Shown piece by piece: positions 1-9,366 of a DNA stretch of 64,000 nt (position 1 is its first letter; every line of letters starts with the position of its first letter). Source of the DNA: Xanthobacteraceae bacterium (GTDB lineage Bacteria; Pseudomonadota; Alphaproteobacteria; Rhizobiales; Xanthobacteraceae). The stretch is taken from the NCBI GenBank assembly GCA_022844485.1, contig JALHLQ010000014.1:1-64000 (forward strand), given 5' to 3'. Below the pieces are notes generated by a model, which was not told where the DNA came from, ran no database searches, and saw only the letters and a program-made list of their open reading frames with translations. Position numbers and translations under genes: made by a program.

Positions 1-903
1 CTCCGCGCGCGCGGGCTGCGGCGACGGGCTGCGCTCCATCCGTCCCATCAGCTCGGAGAATGGGTTGCTGACGCTGCCGCGCGCGGCGCTTTGCGGCGCC
101 GGCGAAACCGGCTCGGCCGTCTGCTGCACCACGCGATGCGGCACCGGCGGCGGCGCGGGACGTTGCACCTGCACCGGCTGCGCCTGCGGCGCGGCCTGCT
201 GCGGACGCGGCTGCCCGGGCCGCGCCTGCTCGGCGTCGATGGCGGCGAGCAACTCAGTAATCGGCGATTCAAACCCCAACTCAGACGACGGCTGGCTGCG
301 CTCGGCGACCTGCGTCGGCATCAGCCGGCGCTCGGTCGGCATCACGTAGGCGATGACGCGCGAACGCGCATAGACGGCTTCACCGACACGCTTGTTGTGA
401 TTGCCCGAAATGATGATCGGATTGCCGCTCGTGTCGACGCCGGAAACGACGCCGACATGACCGCCGTTCTTGCCGCGCGTGAGCACGGCGATGGCCCCGA
501 TACGCGGCTCGGCAATGCGTTTGCCGTAATAGGCGAAGGACTTGGCGGCGTCGGAATTGGTGCCGGCATAGCCGACCTTGGCGAGCACCATGTTCATGAA
601 GGTCGCGCACCACAGCTTCTTACGATCGGTCGGATTGGTGCCCATGTATTTGCGCGCCTCGGCCACCAGCGCCGGCATGCTCATGCGGGCGCTCAGTGAA
701 ACGGGCATCGGCGCCGGAAGCGGCGCGGGCGCGCGCTCGACGGCCGGACGCGGCGCAGCGAGCCGGACTTGCGGCTTCGGCTTCGGCAGCGGACGTGCGG
801 TGCGATCCGCAGGCTGCGGCAGCGGAACGCTGTAAGCGGGAATGCTCAAAGCCAACAGGCTGACGCAGCCGGCGGCAAGCGCGAGGCAAACTTTGAAACG
901 CAT
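1..903 (-). CDS. Secreted TIGR02594-like putative peptidoglycan hydrolase (3' end off the window)
   Basis: The reading frame opens with ATG at 903 and stays open to base 1, so at least 301 codons are present and the C-terminus is missing. Residues 1-24 are a signal peptide. A Pro-rich linker is followed by a CHAP/NlpC-like domain (about 77-190) with Cys99 in LWCATF and His149 in GGHVGVV, the expected catalytic pair of TIGR02594-family proteins. After about residue 195 comes a long Pro/Gln-rich tail. The gene to its right (1125-1739) is a shorter paralogue of the same domain. Function as a cell-wall amidase or endopeptidase is inferred from the family. Confidence 0.75.
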   Translation of the reverse strand, partial: MRFKVCLALAAGCVSLLALSIPAYSVPLPQPADRTARPLPKPKPQVRLAAPRPAVERAPAPLPAPMPVSLSARMSMPALVAEARKYMGTNPTDRKKLWCATFMNMVLAKVGYAGTNSDAAKSFAYYGKRIAEPRIGAIAVLTRGKNGGHVGVVSGVDTSGNPIIISGNHNKRVGEAVYARSRVIAYVMPTERRLMPTQVAERSQPSSELGFESPITELLAAIDAEQARPGQPRPQQAAPQAQPVQVQRPAPPPVPHRVVQQTAEPVSPAPQSAARGSVSNPFSELMGRMERSPSPQPARAE

Positions 904-1124
904 GGACGGGTCCCCGTTGCCCAGTTTTCTTGTGACCGCCGACATTGCGACGGCTCTGCTTCGGGACGTAGCACGAGGATTTTCGTCGAATTGATCCGAT
1001 TGAATTAACGGTGAAATGGTTTACGCCGCGGTCCTAACCTTAACCGCGCGGCCGTGCGCAAAAAGAAAACCGCGCCCCGCTCGGTGAACGGGACGCGGCT
1101 TCAAACCGATACGGACTGAAAGGA

Positions 1125-1739
1125 TCAGCCGCCCGGCACCACGTAGGCGGTGATGCGGCTGGCCGGGTAAACCGCCTCGGCCACTGTCCGATTGTGGTTA
1201 CCCGACACGATGATCGGATTGCCGCTGGCGTCGACGCCGGTAACGACGCCGACATGGCCGCCGCCCTTGCGCCTCATCACGGCGATGGCGCCGACCTGCG
1301 GGCCCGACACGCGCGTGCCGTAACGGGCATAGGCGCTGGCGAGATTGCCGCCGCCGGCATGGCCGGTGTTCTTCAGCACCATGTCCATGAAAGCGCCGCA
1401 CCACAGGCTCGAGCGCCCCGTCGGGTTGGTGCCCAGGTGTTTGCGCGCTTCCGCTACCAGGGAGCTGGAGCCGAAGATGCCGAGTCCGACCGGCGCCTCG
1501 GCCTGAGCCTGGGCCGCGCGCGCACGGCGGCCGCGAACTGCGGGCGCCGCCGCGGCGGCCTGCTGGCGCTCGGCCAGTCCGGGATAGCGCGGATCCTGGT
1601 CGGAGCCTGGGCTCACCGGGGCGACAACGGCCGCCTGGCGATGGTTCTTCTGAACGGGCCGCGCGTCGGCAGCGCTCGCAATAGCCGCCATCGCGACAGA
1701 ACACAGCAAGACAGTCACCCGTTTCTTCGTCAATCTCAT
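1125..1739 (-). CDS. Secreted TIGR02594 family protein (CHAP/NlpC-like)
   Basis: A 204-residue protein with a cleavable signal peptide (1-26, ending AADARP), a low-complexity Ala/Gln/Arg linker (35-85) and a TIGR02594 domain to the end. The putative nucleophile is Cys114 in LWCGAF and the His lies in GGHVGVVTG. It shares most domain positions with the upstream-strand neighbour at 1-903, so the two are tandem duplicates; here the Pro/Gln-rich tail is absent. It probably cleaves or binds peptidoglycan in the periplasm. The gene is preceded by an AT-rich spacer that may hold its promoter. Confidence 0.8.
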   Translation of the reverse strand: MRLTKKRVTVLLCSVAMAAIASAADARPVQKNHRQAAVVAPVSPGSDQDPRYPGLAERQQAAAAAPAVRGRRARAAQAQAEAPVGLGIFGSSSLVAEARKHLGTNPTGRSSLWCGAFMDMVLKNTGHAGGGNLASAYARYGTRVSGPQVGAIAVMRRKGGGHVGVVTGVDASGNPIIVSGNHNRTVAEAVYPASRITAYVVPGG

Positions 1740-2098
1740 TTCGCTAGTCCCCTTTTATCAAAGCATATTGGTCGCTCCCGATGGGATCGGGGCATGACAT
1801 GAAGCTTTACCGCCGTCTAACCATGGCGATTTCGTGATGAGGGGAGGGTCATTTCGTGCATGATGGCTATGATATTCACCAATAATACTTTTGTCTGACA
1901 CAATATACGTTACATATCAGACATAAGACTTATAAGAATTATGTAATACAAATAAGTTCCGCACGAATACTTGAAGCTAAAGTGTTCGTGCGCTGCCACC
2001 AAGTTCAGGTGCAGTGCAGCGCAAAGTTCCGGTGCCGCGGCCCGCGGTGAGAACTTACATCGGAGATTTTGGGTACTTCACCGCCGGCAAGTAGGCGG
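1740..2098. other. Intergenic spacer with an AT-rich core
   Basis: No convincing gene is seen. The core, about 1860-1965, is strikingly AT-rich against GC-rich flanks and contains the inverted repeat TGTCTGA (1892-1898) / TCAGACA (1917-1923). It lies upstream of the TIGR02594 gene at 1125-1739, so it probably contains that gene's promoter and perhaps an operator. Confidence 0.4.
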
Positions 2099-2767
2099 TC
2101 AGCCCTTGCGGCTGAGCAGGAAGACGGCCTGTTGCCCGAACAGGTTCCAGAACCACCAGGGCGCGATCAGCCGCAAAGGCGAGCCCCAGGCGTTGAGCGC
2201 TACCGCCCGCTCCATCTTCACGCCGATCTCGGTGCAGAGCTGGCGGAAGTCCTTGATGGTGCAGTGGTGGATGTTTGGCGTGTCGTACCAGCTATAGGGC
2301 AGGATATCGGTGCGCGGCATATGGCCGGCGAACAGGAGCTGCAGCCGCACGCTCCAGTGCCCAAAATTGGGGAACGACACCACCGCGTGGCGGCCGATAC
2401 GCAACATGTGCTCGAGCACGACGCGCGGATTGCGCGTCGCCTGCAGCGTCTGCGACAGGATCACGTAATCGAAGGCGTCGTCCGGGTAGTCGGCCAAATC
2501 GGTGTCGGCGTCGCCCTGGATCACGGCGAGACCCTTGGCGACGCATTCGTTGACGCCTTCGCGCGACAACTCGATGCCGCGGCCGTCGACGTCGCGGCTT
2601 TCGCTCAACAGCCGCAGCAATTCGCCGTCGCCGCAGCCGACGTCGAGCACCTTGGCGCCGCGCGTCACCATTTCGGAGACCAGCACCAGGTCGACGCGCG
2701 CGCCGCCCGCCGTGCGCGCGATATTGGCGACCGTGAGCTTGGGATCCGTGCGCGACAGCATGTTCAT
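2099..2767 (-). CDS. metW: Methionine biosynthesis protein MetW
   Basis: A 222-residue class I SAM-methyltransferase-fold protein. Motif I is [12 protein letters not shown] at about 40-51, and the family-typical FPNFGHW and [15 protein letters not shown] strings are present. MetW acts with MetX in the acylation of homoserine for methionine synthesis; it is thought to partner or activate MetX rather than to be a classical methyltransferase. Its ATG overlaps the metX stop (ATGA at 2764-2767), which indicates translational coupling, and both genes are under the SAM-II riboswitch at 4080-4134. Confidence 0.95.
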   Translation of the reverse strand: MNMLSRTDPKLTVANIARTAGGARVDLVLVSEMVTRGAKVLDVGCGDGELLRLLSESRDVDGRGIELSREGVNECVAKGLAVIQGDADTDLADYPDDAFDYVILSQTLQATRNPRVVLEHMLRIGRHAVVSFPNFGHWSVRLQLLFAGHMPRTDILPYSWYDTPNIHHCTIKDFRQLCTEIGVKMERAVALNAWGSPLRLIAPWWFWNLFGQQAVFLLSRKG

Positions 2768-3981
2768 CGCGCCCCCGCCTGCGCCAATCCTCGTGCCAAT
2801 CCTCGTGCCTTGCCGGCGCCGTCGAGAAAGCCGCGCACGATGGCGAGCAATTCCGGCTCATCGAGCAGGAAGGCGTCGTGACCCTTGTCGGTGACGATCT
2901 CGGCGAACGACACGCGCGCGCTCGCCGCGTTGAGCGCGTGCACGATGGCGCGCGACTCCGGCGTCGGGAACAGCCAGTCGCTGGTGAACGAGATCACGCA
3001 GAAGCGCGTCGACGTTCCCTTGAAGGCATTGGCCAGTACGCCGTTATGGTCGGCGGCAAGGTCGAAATAGTCCATCGCGCGAGTCAAATAGAGATAGGAA
3101 TTGGCATCGAAGCGCTCGACGAACGAGATGCCCTGGTGGCGCAGATAGGATTCGACCTCGAAATCCGCGTCGAACGAAAACGTCGGATTTTCGCGGTCCT
3201 GGAACTTGCGCCCGAACTTGCGGTGCAGCGCCGCGTCAGACAAATAGGTGATGTGCGCGCCCATGCGCGCCACCGCCAGCCCGCGGCGGGGATTGCCGCC
3301 TTCCAGGTGATAGCGGCCGCCGCGCCATTCCGGATCGGCCATGATCGCCTGGCGGCCGACCTCGTGGAACGCGATGTTCTGCGCCGAGTGGCGCGTGGCG
3401 CAGGCGATCGGCAGCGCGGCGAAGACGCGTTCCGGATAGCTCTCCGCCCATTGCAGCACCTGCATGCCGCCCATCGAACCGCCGACCACGGCGAACAGCG
3501 TCTCGATGCCGAGATGGTCGAGCAGCATGGCCTGCGCCCGCACCATGTCGCGGATGGTAATGACGGGAAAATCGAGGCCCCAGGGCTGGCCGGTGGCCGG
3601 ATTGGTCGACGACGGTCCGGTGGTACCCATGCAGCCGCCGACGACGTTGGCGCAGATGACGAAGTAGCGCTCGGTGTCGACCGGCCTTCCGGGGCCGACC
3701 ATGGTCTCCCACCAGCCGTTCTTGCCCGTCACCGGATGCACGCTCGCCACGTGCTGGTCGCCGGTGAGCGCGTGGCAGACCAGCACCGCGTTGGAGCGCT
3801 CGGCGTTGAGCGCGCCGTAGGTCTTGTAGGCGATCTGGAACGGCGACAGCGAAATGCCGGCGTCGAGCTTGAGCGGCTTGTCGGCGCCGAAGCGGGCCAC
3901 GGCCGAGTCGCGCGGCGCGTCCGCTTCGCGCACGCCGTCGCCGCGGCGCGTCTCATGTTCAAGCGGCTTGACGTCCACCAT
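2764..3981 (-). CDS. metX: Homoserine O-acetyltransferase MetX
   Basis: This alpha/beta-hydrolase transfers an acyl group (acetyl, possibly succinyl) to L-homoserine, the first committed step of methionine synthesis. The nucleophile elbow GGSMGGMQ, the TSDWLFP aspartate and the KGHDAFL histidine form the catalytic triad. The frame extends to an ATG at 4068, but that codon lies inside a regulatory hairpin upstream of a terminator. The ATG at 3981 is preceded by GGAGG at an 11-nt spacing and gives 405 residues, so I take that start. An in-frame ATG at 4020 has no visible ribosome-binding site. The gene is the first of the metX-metW operon. Confidence 0.95.
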   Translation of the reverse strand: MVDVKPLEHETRRGDGVREADAPRDSAVARFGADKPLKLDAGISLSPFQIAYKTYGALNAERSNAVLVCHALTGDQHVASVHPVTGKNGWWETMVGPGRPVDTERYFVICANVVGGCMGTTGPSSTNPATGQPWGLDFPVITIRDMVRAQAMLLDHLGIETLFAVVGGSMGGMQVLQWAESYPERVFAALPIACATRHSAQNIAFHEVGRQAIMADPEWRGGRYHLEGGNPRRGLAVARMGAHITYLSDAALHRKFGRKFQDRENPTFSFDADFEVESYLRHQGISFVERFDANSYLYLTRAMDYFDLAADHNGVLANAFKGTSTRFCVISFTSDWLFPTPESRAIVHALNAASARVSFAEIVTDKGHDAFLLDEPELLAIVRGFLDGAGKARGLARGLAQAGAR

Positions 3982-4028
3982 CGCAATACCGGCCTCCGCG
4001 GAAGCCGCCCGTTGCAACATCAGACCAT

Positions 4029-4080
4029 AAAAAAACCCGGCCTGAACAAGGGTTCGGCCGGGATCCATATATCCCCGGCC
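4029..4080 (-). terminator. Attenuator: competing antiterminator and terminator of metX
   Basis: Three complementary segments follow the riboswitch in the minus-strand transcript: A GGCCGGG (4080-4074), B CCCGGCC (4062-4056) and C GGCCGGG (4042-4036). They are followed by seven U (4035-4029). B can pair with A (antiterminator) or with C, extended by GAAC/GTTC, to form a textbook intrinsic terminator. The two hairpins exclude one another, which fits transcriptional control by the SAM-II aptamer directly upstream. Segments and U run are seen directly; the switching is inferred. Confidence 0.85.
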
Positions 4081-4134
4081 TGTTTAGCGAGTTGTTTAAC
4101 GTGGCTGCAAGCCGGCCGGCTCAAATGACCACGG
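4080..4134 (-). ncRNA. SAM-II riboswitch (metX leader)
   Basis: On the minus strand the leader reads CGTGGTCATTTGAGCCGG, then CTTGCAGCCACGTTAAA, then AACTCGCTAAA. This matches the SAM-II layout: P1 stem CGTGG/CCACG, the conserved TTGCAGCC strand, and a downstream pseudoknot strand ending GCTAAA. SAM-II aptamers sit in front of metX/metA in alphaproteobacteria and turn expression off when S-adenosylmethionine is abundant. Here the attenuator and metX follow directly. Confidence 0.9.
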
Positions 4135-4268
4135 AATGTGGCCAAGACTTAGTCTTTGTGCGCCTTTGCGTCAAGAAGCCGGGGTTAAGGGATGGGCCCG
4201 GCCCGCCGCCGGGTGGGCCAAAACGCAAGTGTTTGATTTCGACTTCGGCCCCCCCTATCAATGCCGCC

Positions 4269-5111
4269 ATGAGCAAGGCCCCGAAAGCACCCTCGTTGGA
4301 CGAGCTCCGCAAGGATATCGACCGCATCGACGAGGCGATGCACAAGCTGCTGATCGAGCGCAGCGAGATCATCGGCCGGCTGATCGCGGTCAAGAAGAGC
4401 GGCACCACCGGCTCCGCCTTCCGCCCCGCACGCGAGGCCGACATGATGCGCCGGCTGGTCAAGCGCCACAAAGGCATCCTGCCGCTCGACACGGTCGAGA
4501 GCATCTGGCGCGTCATCATCTCGACTTTCACCTACGTGCAGGCGGCCTTCTCCGTGCATGCCGACCTGTCGGCCGGCGATGCGCTGATGCGGGACTCCGC
4601 CCGCTTCCATTTCGGTTTCACGGTGCCCTTCGTGCCGCACATGGGCGCCGCCGGCGTCGTCGCGGCAGTGTCGGAATCCAAAGGCGATCTTGGCCTGGTG
4701 CCGGCGGTCGCGGTTGCCGGCGCGGGCGCCTGGTGGAGCGCGCTCGAATTCGACACCGCGCCCAAGATCATCGCCCGGCTGCCTTTCGTCGAGCGAGCCG
4801 ATCACCCGGCCGCCCTGCCCGTCTTCGTGCTCTCCCGTGTCGCGCCCGACGCCATGGCGACGGAAGCTGCGGTGTGGAGCGTGCGCGTGTCGGGCTGGGG
4901 CGCGAGCGCGGCGCAGGCGCTCGCCGTGCAGGCCGACTACATCGCGGTGCCCGACCGCGCCTTCGACGGCGCCGCACTGCTGGTGACTTTGCCCAAGGAA
5001 ACCACCCTGGACACGGTCAGCAAGGCCTTGGTTAAGGCCGGCGCAACGGTGCGCTCCTCGGCCCTCGTCGGCAGCCACGCAACCCGCTATACGGTTGCCG
5101 CCGAGAAGTAG
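4269..5111 (+). CDS. Chorismate mutase with a degenerate prephenate dehydratase-like C-terminal region
   Basis: A 280-residue protein. Residues 10-95 form an AroQ-type chorismate mutase (LDELRKDIDRIDE, LLIERSEIIGRL), which converts chorismate to prephenate for Phe and Tyr synthesis. The C-terminal 180 residues resemble a prephenate dehydratase/periplasmic-binding fold in outline (GDLGLVPA in place of the usual GVVPIENS), but the dehydratase catalytic TRF motif is not seen. The frame extends upstream to 4092, but those residues overlap the met leader and look random; the ATG at 4269 begins the family sequence. It lies upstream of hisC and prephenate dehydrogenase. Confidence 0.85.
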   Translation: MSKAPKAPSLDELRKDIDRIDEAMHKLLIERSEIIGRLIAVKKSGTTGSAFRPAREADMMRRLVKRHKGILPLDTVESIWRVIISTFTYVQAAFSVHADLSAGDALMRDSARFHFGFTVPFVPHMGAAGVVAAVSESKGDLGLVPAVAVAGAGAWWSALEFDTAPKIIARLPFVERADHPAALPVFVLSRVAPDAMATEAAVWSVRVSGWGASAAQALAVQADYIAVPDRAFDGAALLVTLPKETTLDTVSKALVKAGATVRSSALVGSHATRYTVAAEK

Positions 5112-5174
5112 CCTTATCGATCGTCGGCCTGACCGGACGCCCTTAACGGGCTCGTCAGGCATTGAGGAATTGAG

Positions 5175-6278
5175 ATGACTGTCAACCGTCCGCAACCGCG
5201 CCCCGGCGTGCTCGATATCTCGCCCTACGTGCCGGGCAAGAGCACGGCGCCGGGCGTCGCCAAGGTGTTCAAGCTTTCGTCGAACGAGACCCCGCTGGGT
5301 CCGAGCGAGAAGGCCATCGCCGCTTACAACGAAACCGGCAGGCACCTGGAAGACTACCCGGACGGTTCGGCCGCGGAGCTGCGCGAGGCGATCGGCGCAT
5401 CGCTCGGCCTCGACCCTGCGCGCATCGTCTGCGGCGCCGGCTCCGATGATCTGCTCAATCTGATCGCGCGCGCCTACCTCAAGGACGGCGACGAGGCGGT
5501 CCACGCCACGCACGGATTTCTTGTGTACCCGATCGCGACGCTGGCTTCGGGCGCCAAGCCCGTGGTCGCGCCGGAGACGGATTACACCGCCAATGTCGAT
5601 CACCTCCTCGCAGCGGTAACGCCGAAGACCAAGGTGCTGTTCCTGGCTAACCCGAACAACCCGACCGGGACCTACATCCCCTTCGACGAGGTGAAGCGCC
5701 TGCACAAGGGCCTGCCGCCGCACGTGCTGCTGGTGCTCGACGCGGCCTATGCCGAATACGTCGACCGCAACGACTACGAGTCCGGCATCGAGCTGGTCGC
5801 GACCTCGGAAAACGTCGTGATGTGCCGCACCTTCTCCAAGATCTACGGGCTCGCCGCGCTGCGGCTCGGCTGGATGTACGGGCCGGCGCACGTCGTCGAC
5901 GCGATCAACCGCATCCGCGGGCCGTTCAACGTGAACGCGCCGGCGATCGCGGCCGGCGTCGCCGCCATACGCGACAGCGCGCATGTCGAGCGCGCCCGTG
6001 CGCACAACACGAAGTGGCTCGGCTGGCTCACGCAGGAGATCGGCAAGCTCGGGCTGACCGTGACGCCGAGTGTGGCGAACTTCGTTCTGATCCACTTTCC
6101 GGAGACCAAGGGCAGGACCGCCAAGGAGGCGGACGCCTTCCTCACCCAGCGCGGGCTCGTGCTGCGCGCGGTCGGCGGTTACAAGCTGCCGAACGCGCTG
6201 CGCATGACGGTCGGCAGCGAGGAGGCCAACCGGCTCGTCGTGCAGGCGCTCAAGGATTTTCTGGGGCAGAAGGCGTGA
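5175..6278 (+). CDS. hisC: Histidinol-phosphate aminotransferase
   Basis: A 367-residue class I/II PLP-dependent aminotransferase. It shows [10 protein letters not shown] near the N-terminus, [20 protein letters not shown], and the PLP-lysine motif [15 protein letters not shown]. HisC transaminates imidazole-acetol phosphate with glutamate. In this position next to chorismate mutase and prephenate dehydrogenase it may also transaminate aromatic keto acids. Upstream GAGGAATTGAG gives a ribosome-binding site before ATG 5175. Its stop overlaps the GTG of the next gene (GTGA). Confidence 0.95.
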   Translation: MTVNRPQPRPGVLDISPYVPGKSTAPGVAKVFKLSSNETPLGPSEKAIAAYNETGRHLEDYPDGSAAELREAIGASLGLDPARIVCGAGSDDLLNLIARAYLKDGDEAVHATHGFLVYPIATLASGAKPVVAPETDYTANVDHLLAAVTPKTKVLFLANPNNPTGTYIPFDEVKRLHKGLPPHVLLVLDAAYAEYVDRNDYESGIELVATSENVVMCRTFSKIYGLAALRLGWMYGPAHVVDAINRIRGPFNVNAPAIAAGVAAIRDSAHVERARAHNTKWLGWLTQEIGKLGLTVTPSVANFVLIHFPETKGRTAKEADAFLTQRGLVLRAVGGYKLPNALRMTVGSEEANRLVVQALKDFLGQKA

Positions 6279-7246
6279 GCAAACCCGCCACTTTGTTCAA
6301 CCGGCTCGCCCTGATCGGCGTTGGCCTGATCGGCTCGTCGATCGCGCGCGCGGCGCGGGCGCAGAACGCGGTCGGCTCGATCGTGGCCACGGCGCGCTCG
6401 CCCGAGACGCGGCGGCGCGTCGCCGAGCTCGGGCTTGCCGACCAGGTGGTAGAGAGCAACGCCGCCGCGGTGGAAGGCGCCGATCTCGTCATCGTCTGCA
6501 TTCCGGTCGGCGCCTGCGGCGCAGTCGCCAAGGAGATCGGCCCGCATCTCGCGCCCGGCGCGACCGTCTCCGACGTCGGCTCTGTGAAGGGCTCGGTCGT
6601 GCGCGACATGGCCCCGCATCTGCCGAAGAACGTGCATTTCGTGCCGGCCCATCCCGTCGCCGGCACCGAGTATTCCGGCCCGGACGCGGGCTTTGCCGAA
6701 CTGTTCGTGAACCGCTGGTGCATCCTGACGCCGCCGGAAGGCGTCGATACCGCCGCCACAGAGAAGCTCGCCGAATTCTGGCGGCTGCTCGGCGCCAATG
6801 TCGAGACCATGACGCCCGACCACCACGACCTGGTGCTGGCGGTGACCAGCCATTTGCCGCATCTGATTGCCTACACCATCGTCGGCACGGCGGACGAATT
6901 GCAGAACGTGACGCGCTCGGAAGTCCTGAAATTCTCCGCCGGTGGCTTCCGCGACTTCACGCGCATCGCGGCCTCCGATCCGACCATGTGGCGCGACGTG
7001 TTCCTCGCCAACAAGGATGCCGTGCTGGAAATGCTCGGCCGCTTCAACGAGGACATCTCGGCGCTCACGCGCGCGATCCGCAACGGCGACGGCGACACGC
7101 TGTTCGAGCACTTCGCGCGTACCCGTGCGATCCGCAAGGGCATCGTGCAGATCGGCCAGGATTCTCCGGCGCCCGATTTCGGCCGCCCGCACCCGGACCT
7201 GCCGCACACGCCGTTGCCGAAGCCCTACGCCGCGGACGAGGGATGA
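6275..7246 (+). CDS. Prephenate/arogenate dehydrogenase family protein (TyrA-type)
   Basis: A 323-residue NAD(P)-dependent dehydrogenase in tyrosine synthesis. The Rossmann motif [11 protein letters not shown] is at about 12-22, [14 protein letters not shown] carries the catalytic His region, and SHLPHLIAY is typical of the family. It decarboxylates prephenate (or arogenate) oxidatively. The best start is GTG at 6275, which overlaps the hisC stop by four bases, so translation is coupled. The stop overlaps the ATG of the following methyltransferase (ATGA). Confidence 0.93.
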   Translation: MSKPATLFNRLALIGVGLIGSSIARAARAQNAVGSIVATARSPETRRRVAELGLADQVVESNAAAVEGADLVIVCIPVGACGAVAKEIGPHLAPGATVSDVGSVKGSVVRDMAPHLPKNVHFVPAHPVAGTEYSGPDAGFAELFVNRWCILTPPEGVDTAATEKLAEFWRLLGANVETMTPDHHDLVLAVTSHLPHLIAYTIVGTADELQNVTRSEVLKFSAGGFRDFTRIAASDPTMWRDVFLANKDAVLEMLGRFNEDISALTRAIRNGDGDTLFEHFARTRAIRKGIVQIGQDSPAPDFGRPHPDLPHTPLPKPYAADEG

Positions 7247-8082
7247 AACGCAAAAGCACAGCCGCGCAGGACAAGGAGAGCTGGCAAAAGCTCTGGCCGA
7301 GCCAGCATCCTGAGAAGTCCGTCCCGCTGTTGCAGGCGCTCCACATCCTCACCCGCGACGGCACGCTCAATGCGGATTCGCGCCGTAAGCTCACCCAGGT
7401 GCTGCACCTGACGCAGCTGCTGCGGCCTTCTTTGGAGGCGCTGCTCGAGCAGCCTGACGAGCCGGTGCTCGCCGACGTCGGCGCCGGCAAATCCTATCTC
7501 GGCTTCATCCTCTACGATCTGGTGTTCGGTCCCGCCGGCCGCGGCCGCGTCGTCGGCGTCGAGGCGCGGGACAAGCTGGTCGAATCATCACGCGCGTTGG
7601 CCGCCGCCTCGGGCTTCGAGCGGATGGAGTTCATGGCCTCGCCGATCGCGGAGGCGACCGTCCCCGGCGGCCGCGCCGGCATGGTGACGGCGCTGCACGC
7701 CTGCGACACGGCGACCGACGACGCCATCCGCTTTGCACTGCGCCATGAGGCCAAGGTCGTCGCCTTGGTGCCCTGCTGCCAGGCCGAGGTGGCGCGTCTG
7801 CTGGAAGGCAAGTCCGGTCCGCTGCGCCAGCTCTGGCGCCATCCGATCCAGCGGCGCGAGTTCGGCGCGCATATCACGAACGTCATCCGCGGCCTGTTCC
7901 TGGAAGCGCACGGCTACAAGGTGCGCGTCACCGAGCTGACCGGCCTCGAACATTCGATGAAAAACGAGTTGATCCTCGCCGAGCGCCATCAGCGCAGCAA
8001 CGCGCAGGCGCGCGGCGAGCTTGACCGGCTGATCGACCAGCTCGGCGTGCGGCCGGCGCTGCTCGACGCGACGGCGGCGTAA
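7243..8082 (+). CDS. SAM-dependent methyltransferase, VPCCQ-type
   Basis: A 279-residue protein with a Rossmann methyltransferase core: motif I VLADVGAGKSYLGF (about 76-89), an acidic motif II (VGVEARDKLV), TALHACDTATDD and the unusual VALVPCCQAEV (about 175-185), which is typical of the methyltransferase_32 type. Substrate unknown. It is the last gene of the chorismate mutase-hisC-dehydrogenase operon, translationally coupled by an ATGA overlap; no functional link to amino-acid synthesis can be shown. It converges with the DUF2125 gene after 34 bases. Confidence 0.8.
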   Translation: MKRKSTAAQDKESWQKLWPSQHPEKSVPLLQALHILTRDGTLNADSRRKLTQVLHLTQLLRPSLEALLEQPDEPVLADVGAGKSYLGFILYDLVFGPAGRGRVVGVEARDKLVESSRALAAASGFERMEFMASPIAEATVPGGRAGMVTALHACDTATDDAIRFALRHEAKVVALVPCCQAEVARLLEGKSGPLRQLWRHPIQRREFGAHITNVIRGLFLEAHGYKVRVTELTGLEHSMKNELILAERHQRSNAQARGELDRLIDQLGVRPALLDATAA

Positions 8083-8116
8083 GCTTCAGGCCGCCCGTTG
8101 CGCCGGGCATCGCCGG

Positions 8117-9238
8117 TCAAAACAACGCTGGCGTATTGCCGATCGGAATTGGCCCGAGGAAGGCCGCGCCGTCGGTAAAGCGCAGCGGCAGCGTGATCGC
8201 GCGCCGGCCTTCCAGCGTCGTCTGCTCGCCGAGCATGTTGATGCCGGCCGACAGGTTGGCGCCGGCCTGCTGGCGCGCGGCCTGGCCGAGGCCCGGCGAC
8301 AGCCGGTCGAGCGCGCCGGCCAGCCGGTCGACCGCCGGCGAGTTCTGCACGATGCGCTGCGCGCCGATCTTCTCCAGGAAGATATCGAGCCCGGCGACGG
8401 TGACGCGCAACTGGCCCTCCAGCCGCCCGCTCGCGTTGAGCGCGAGGCTGCCGCTGCCGACGGCGAGGATATCGCCTTGCCGCACGCGCGCCTGCGTGAT
8501 GTCGATGCGGCCGCCGGCGGCCTGGATTTCGCGGAAGCGCGCCGCCCAGGGCTTGGGCGCAAAGTCGTGCAGGCCGCGCAGACGGGCAGCTACGTCGGCA
8601 TCGATGGCATCGGCTGCAGCGGGATGGATGACCGGCGCGCTGGCCGCATCGACGCGCAGCGCCACCTCGATCACCGGATTGTCGCGCACTGAGCCTTCGG
8701 CCAGGCGGCCGTGCAGCTCGATGTGTTGTGCACGCAGCAGTACATCACGATTGGAGCTATTGACGCGCTCGAGCACGGCGCCGTCAAATTCCAGCGACAC
8801 GCGCTCCGGCGAGATCGGCGTGCCACGCACGCTGGAGCGGCCGAGCGTCCAGTTCGCGATCAGGCTCGGCGGCTGGCCGGCTTCGGCGACGGTGAGCGGG
8901 CCTTTGAACTCCGCGATCAACAGATTGGGCTGGTAGATCTGGGCGGCGACCAGGACGCCGGCGGTCTTCAGCTCGAGCGCCGGCTGAATGGCGCGGAACT
9001 GCGCCGAGGGGCGTTCGCACTCGACCTCGATGCGGAACGGATAGCCGCCCACCGTCTGCGAGGCGCAGGCATAGACGCGGCCGCCCGCCGCCTCGCGCGC
9101 GCGCCAGCCCTCGATCGTCTGCTGCGCCTGGCCGGCGGCATAATACCAGAGGCCACTCCACCCGGCCGCCAGCAGGACGACCAGGATCAGCAGCAAGGGG
9201 TAGCGCCAGTTGCTCCGCCGCGGGTTGCTTGTGGCCAT
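8117..9238 (-). CDS. DUF2125 domain-containing protein
   Basis: A 373-residue protein with one N-terminal membrane segment (about 12-31, LLLILVVLLAAGWSGLWYY) and the rest periplasmic. It contains CASQTVGGYPFRIEVECE and repeated beta-rich stretches typical of DUF2125, a family found mainly in alphaproteobacteria. Function unknown; the architecture (anchored, repeated long beta segments) recalls AsmA-like envelope proteins. It stands alone on its strand between the methyltransferase and the ChaC gene. Confidence 0.85.
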   Translation of the reverse strand: MATSNPRRSNWRYPLLLILVVLLAAGWSGLWYYAAGQAQQTIEGWRAREAAGGRVYACASQTVGGYPFRIEVECERPSAQFRAIQPALELKTAGVLVAAQIYQPNLLIAEFKGPLTVAEAGQPPSLIANWTLGRSSVRGTPISPERVSLEFDGAVLERVNSSNRDVLLRAQHIELHGRLAEGSVRDNPVIEVALRVDAASAPVIHPAAADAIDADVAARLRGLHDFAPKPWAARFREIQAAGGRIDITQARVRQGDILAVGSGSLALNASGRLEGQLRVTVAGLDIFLEKIGAQRIVQNSPAVDRLAGALDRLSPGLGQAARQQAGANLSAGINMLGEQTTLEGRRAITLPLRFTDGAAFLGPIPIGNTPALF

Positions 9239-9366
9239 ACCGGTTTAACACCTGCCGAATGCGGCGTTTCTGCGCCCGGCCGGACGCGGGTTGCGCCCGA
9301 AGCGGTGTCCTGTTACGAGCCCGCGCCCCGGCGCCCTGTCAACGGCGCGGCTCTTTTCCACGCACG

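Noticed and set aside
2069..4128. Long plus-strand frames through metW and metX
   Set aside because: Antisense to two clear genes and lacking motifs or ribosome-binding sites.
5120..5160. GCCTGAC/GTCAGGC hairpin before hisC as a terminator or attenuator
   Set aside because: No U run and no His-rich leader peptide; the structure is short and probably incidental.
4185..6095. A 636-codon open frame opposite chorismate mutase and hisC
   Set aside because: Antisense shadow in GC-rich DNA; its residues are His/Arg/Gly-rich without family motifs, and the plus-strand genes are well supported.
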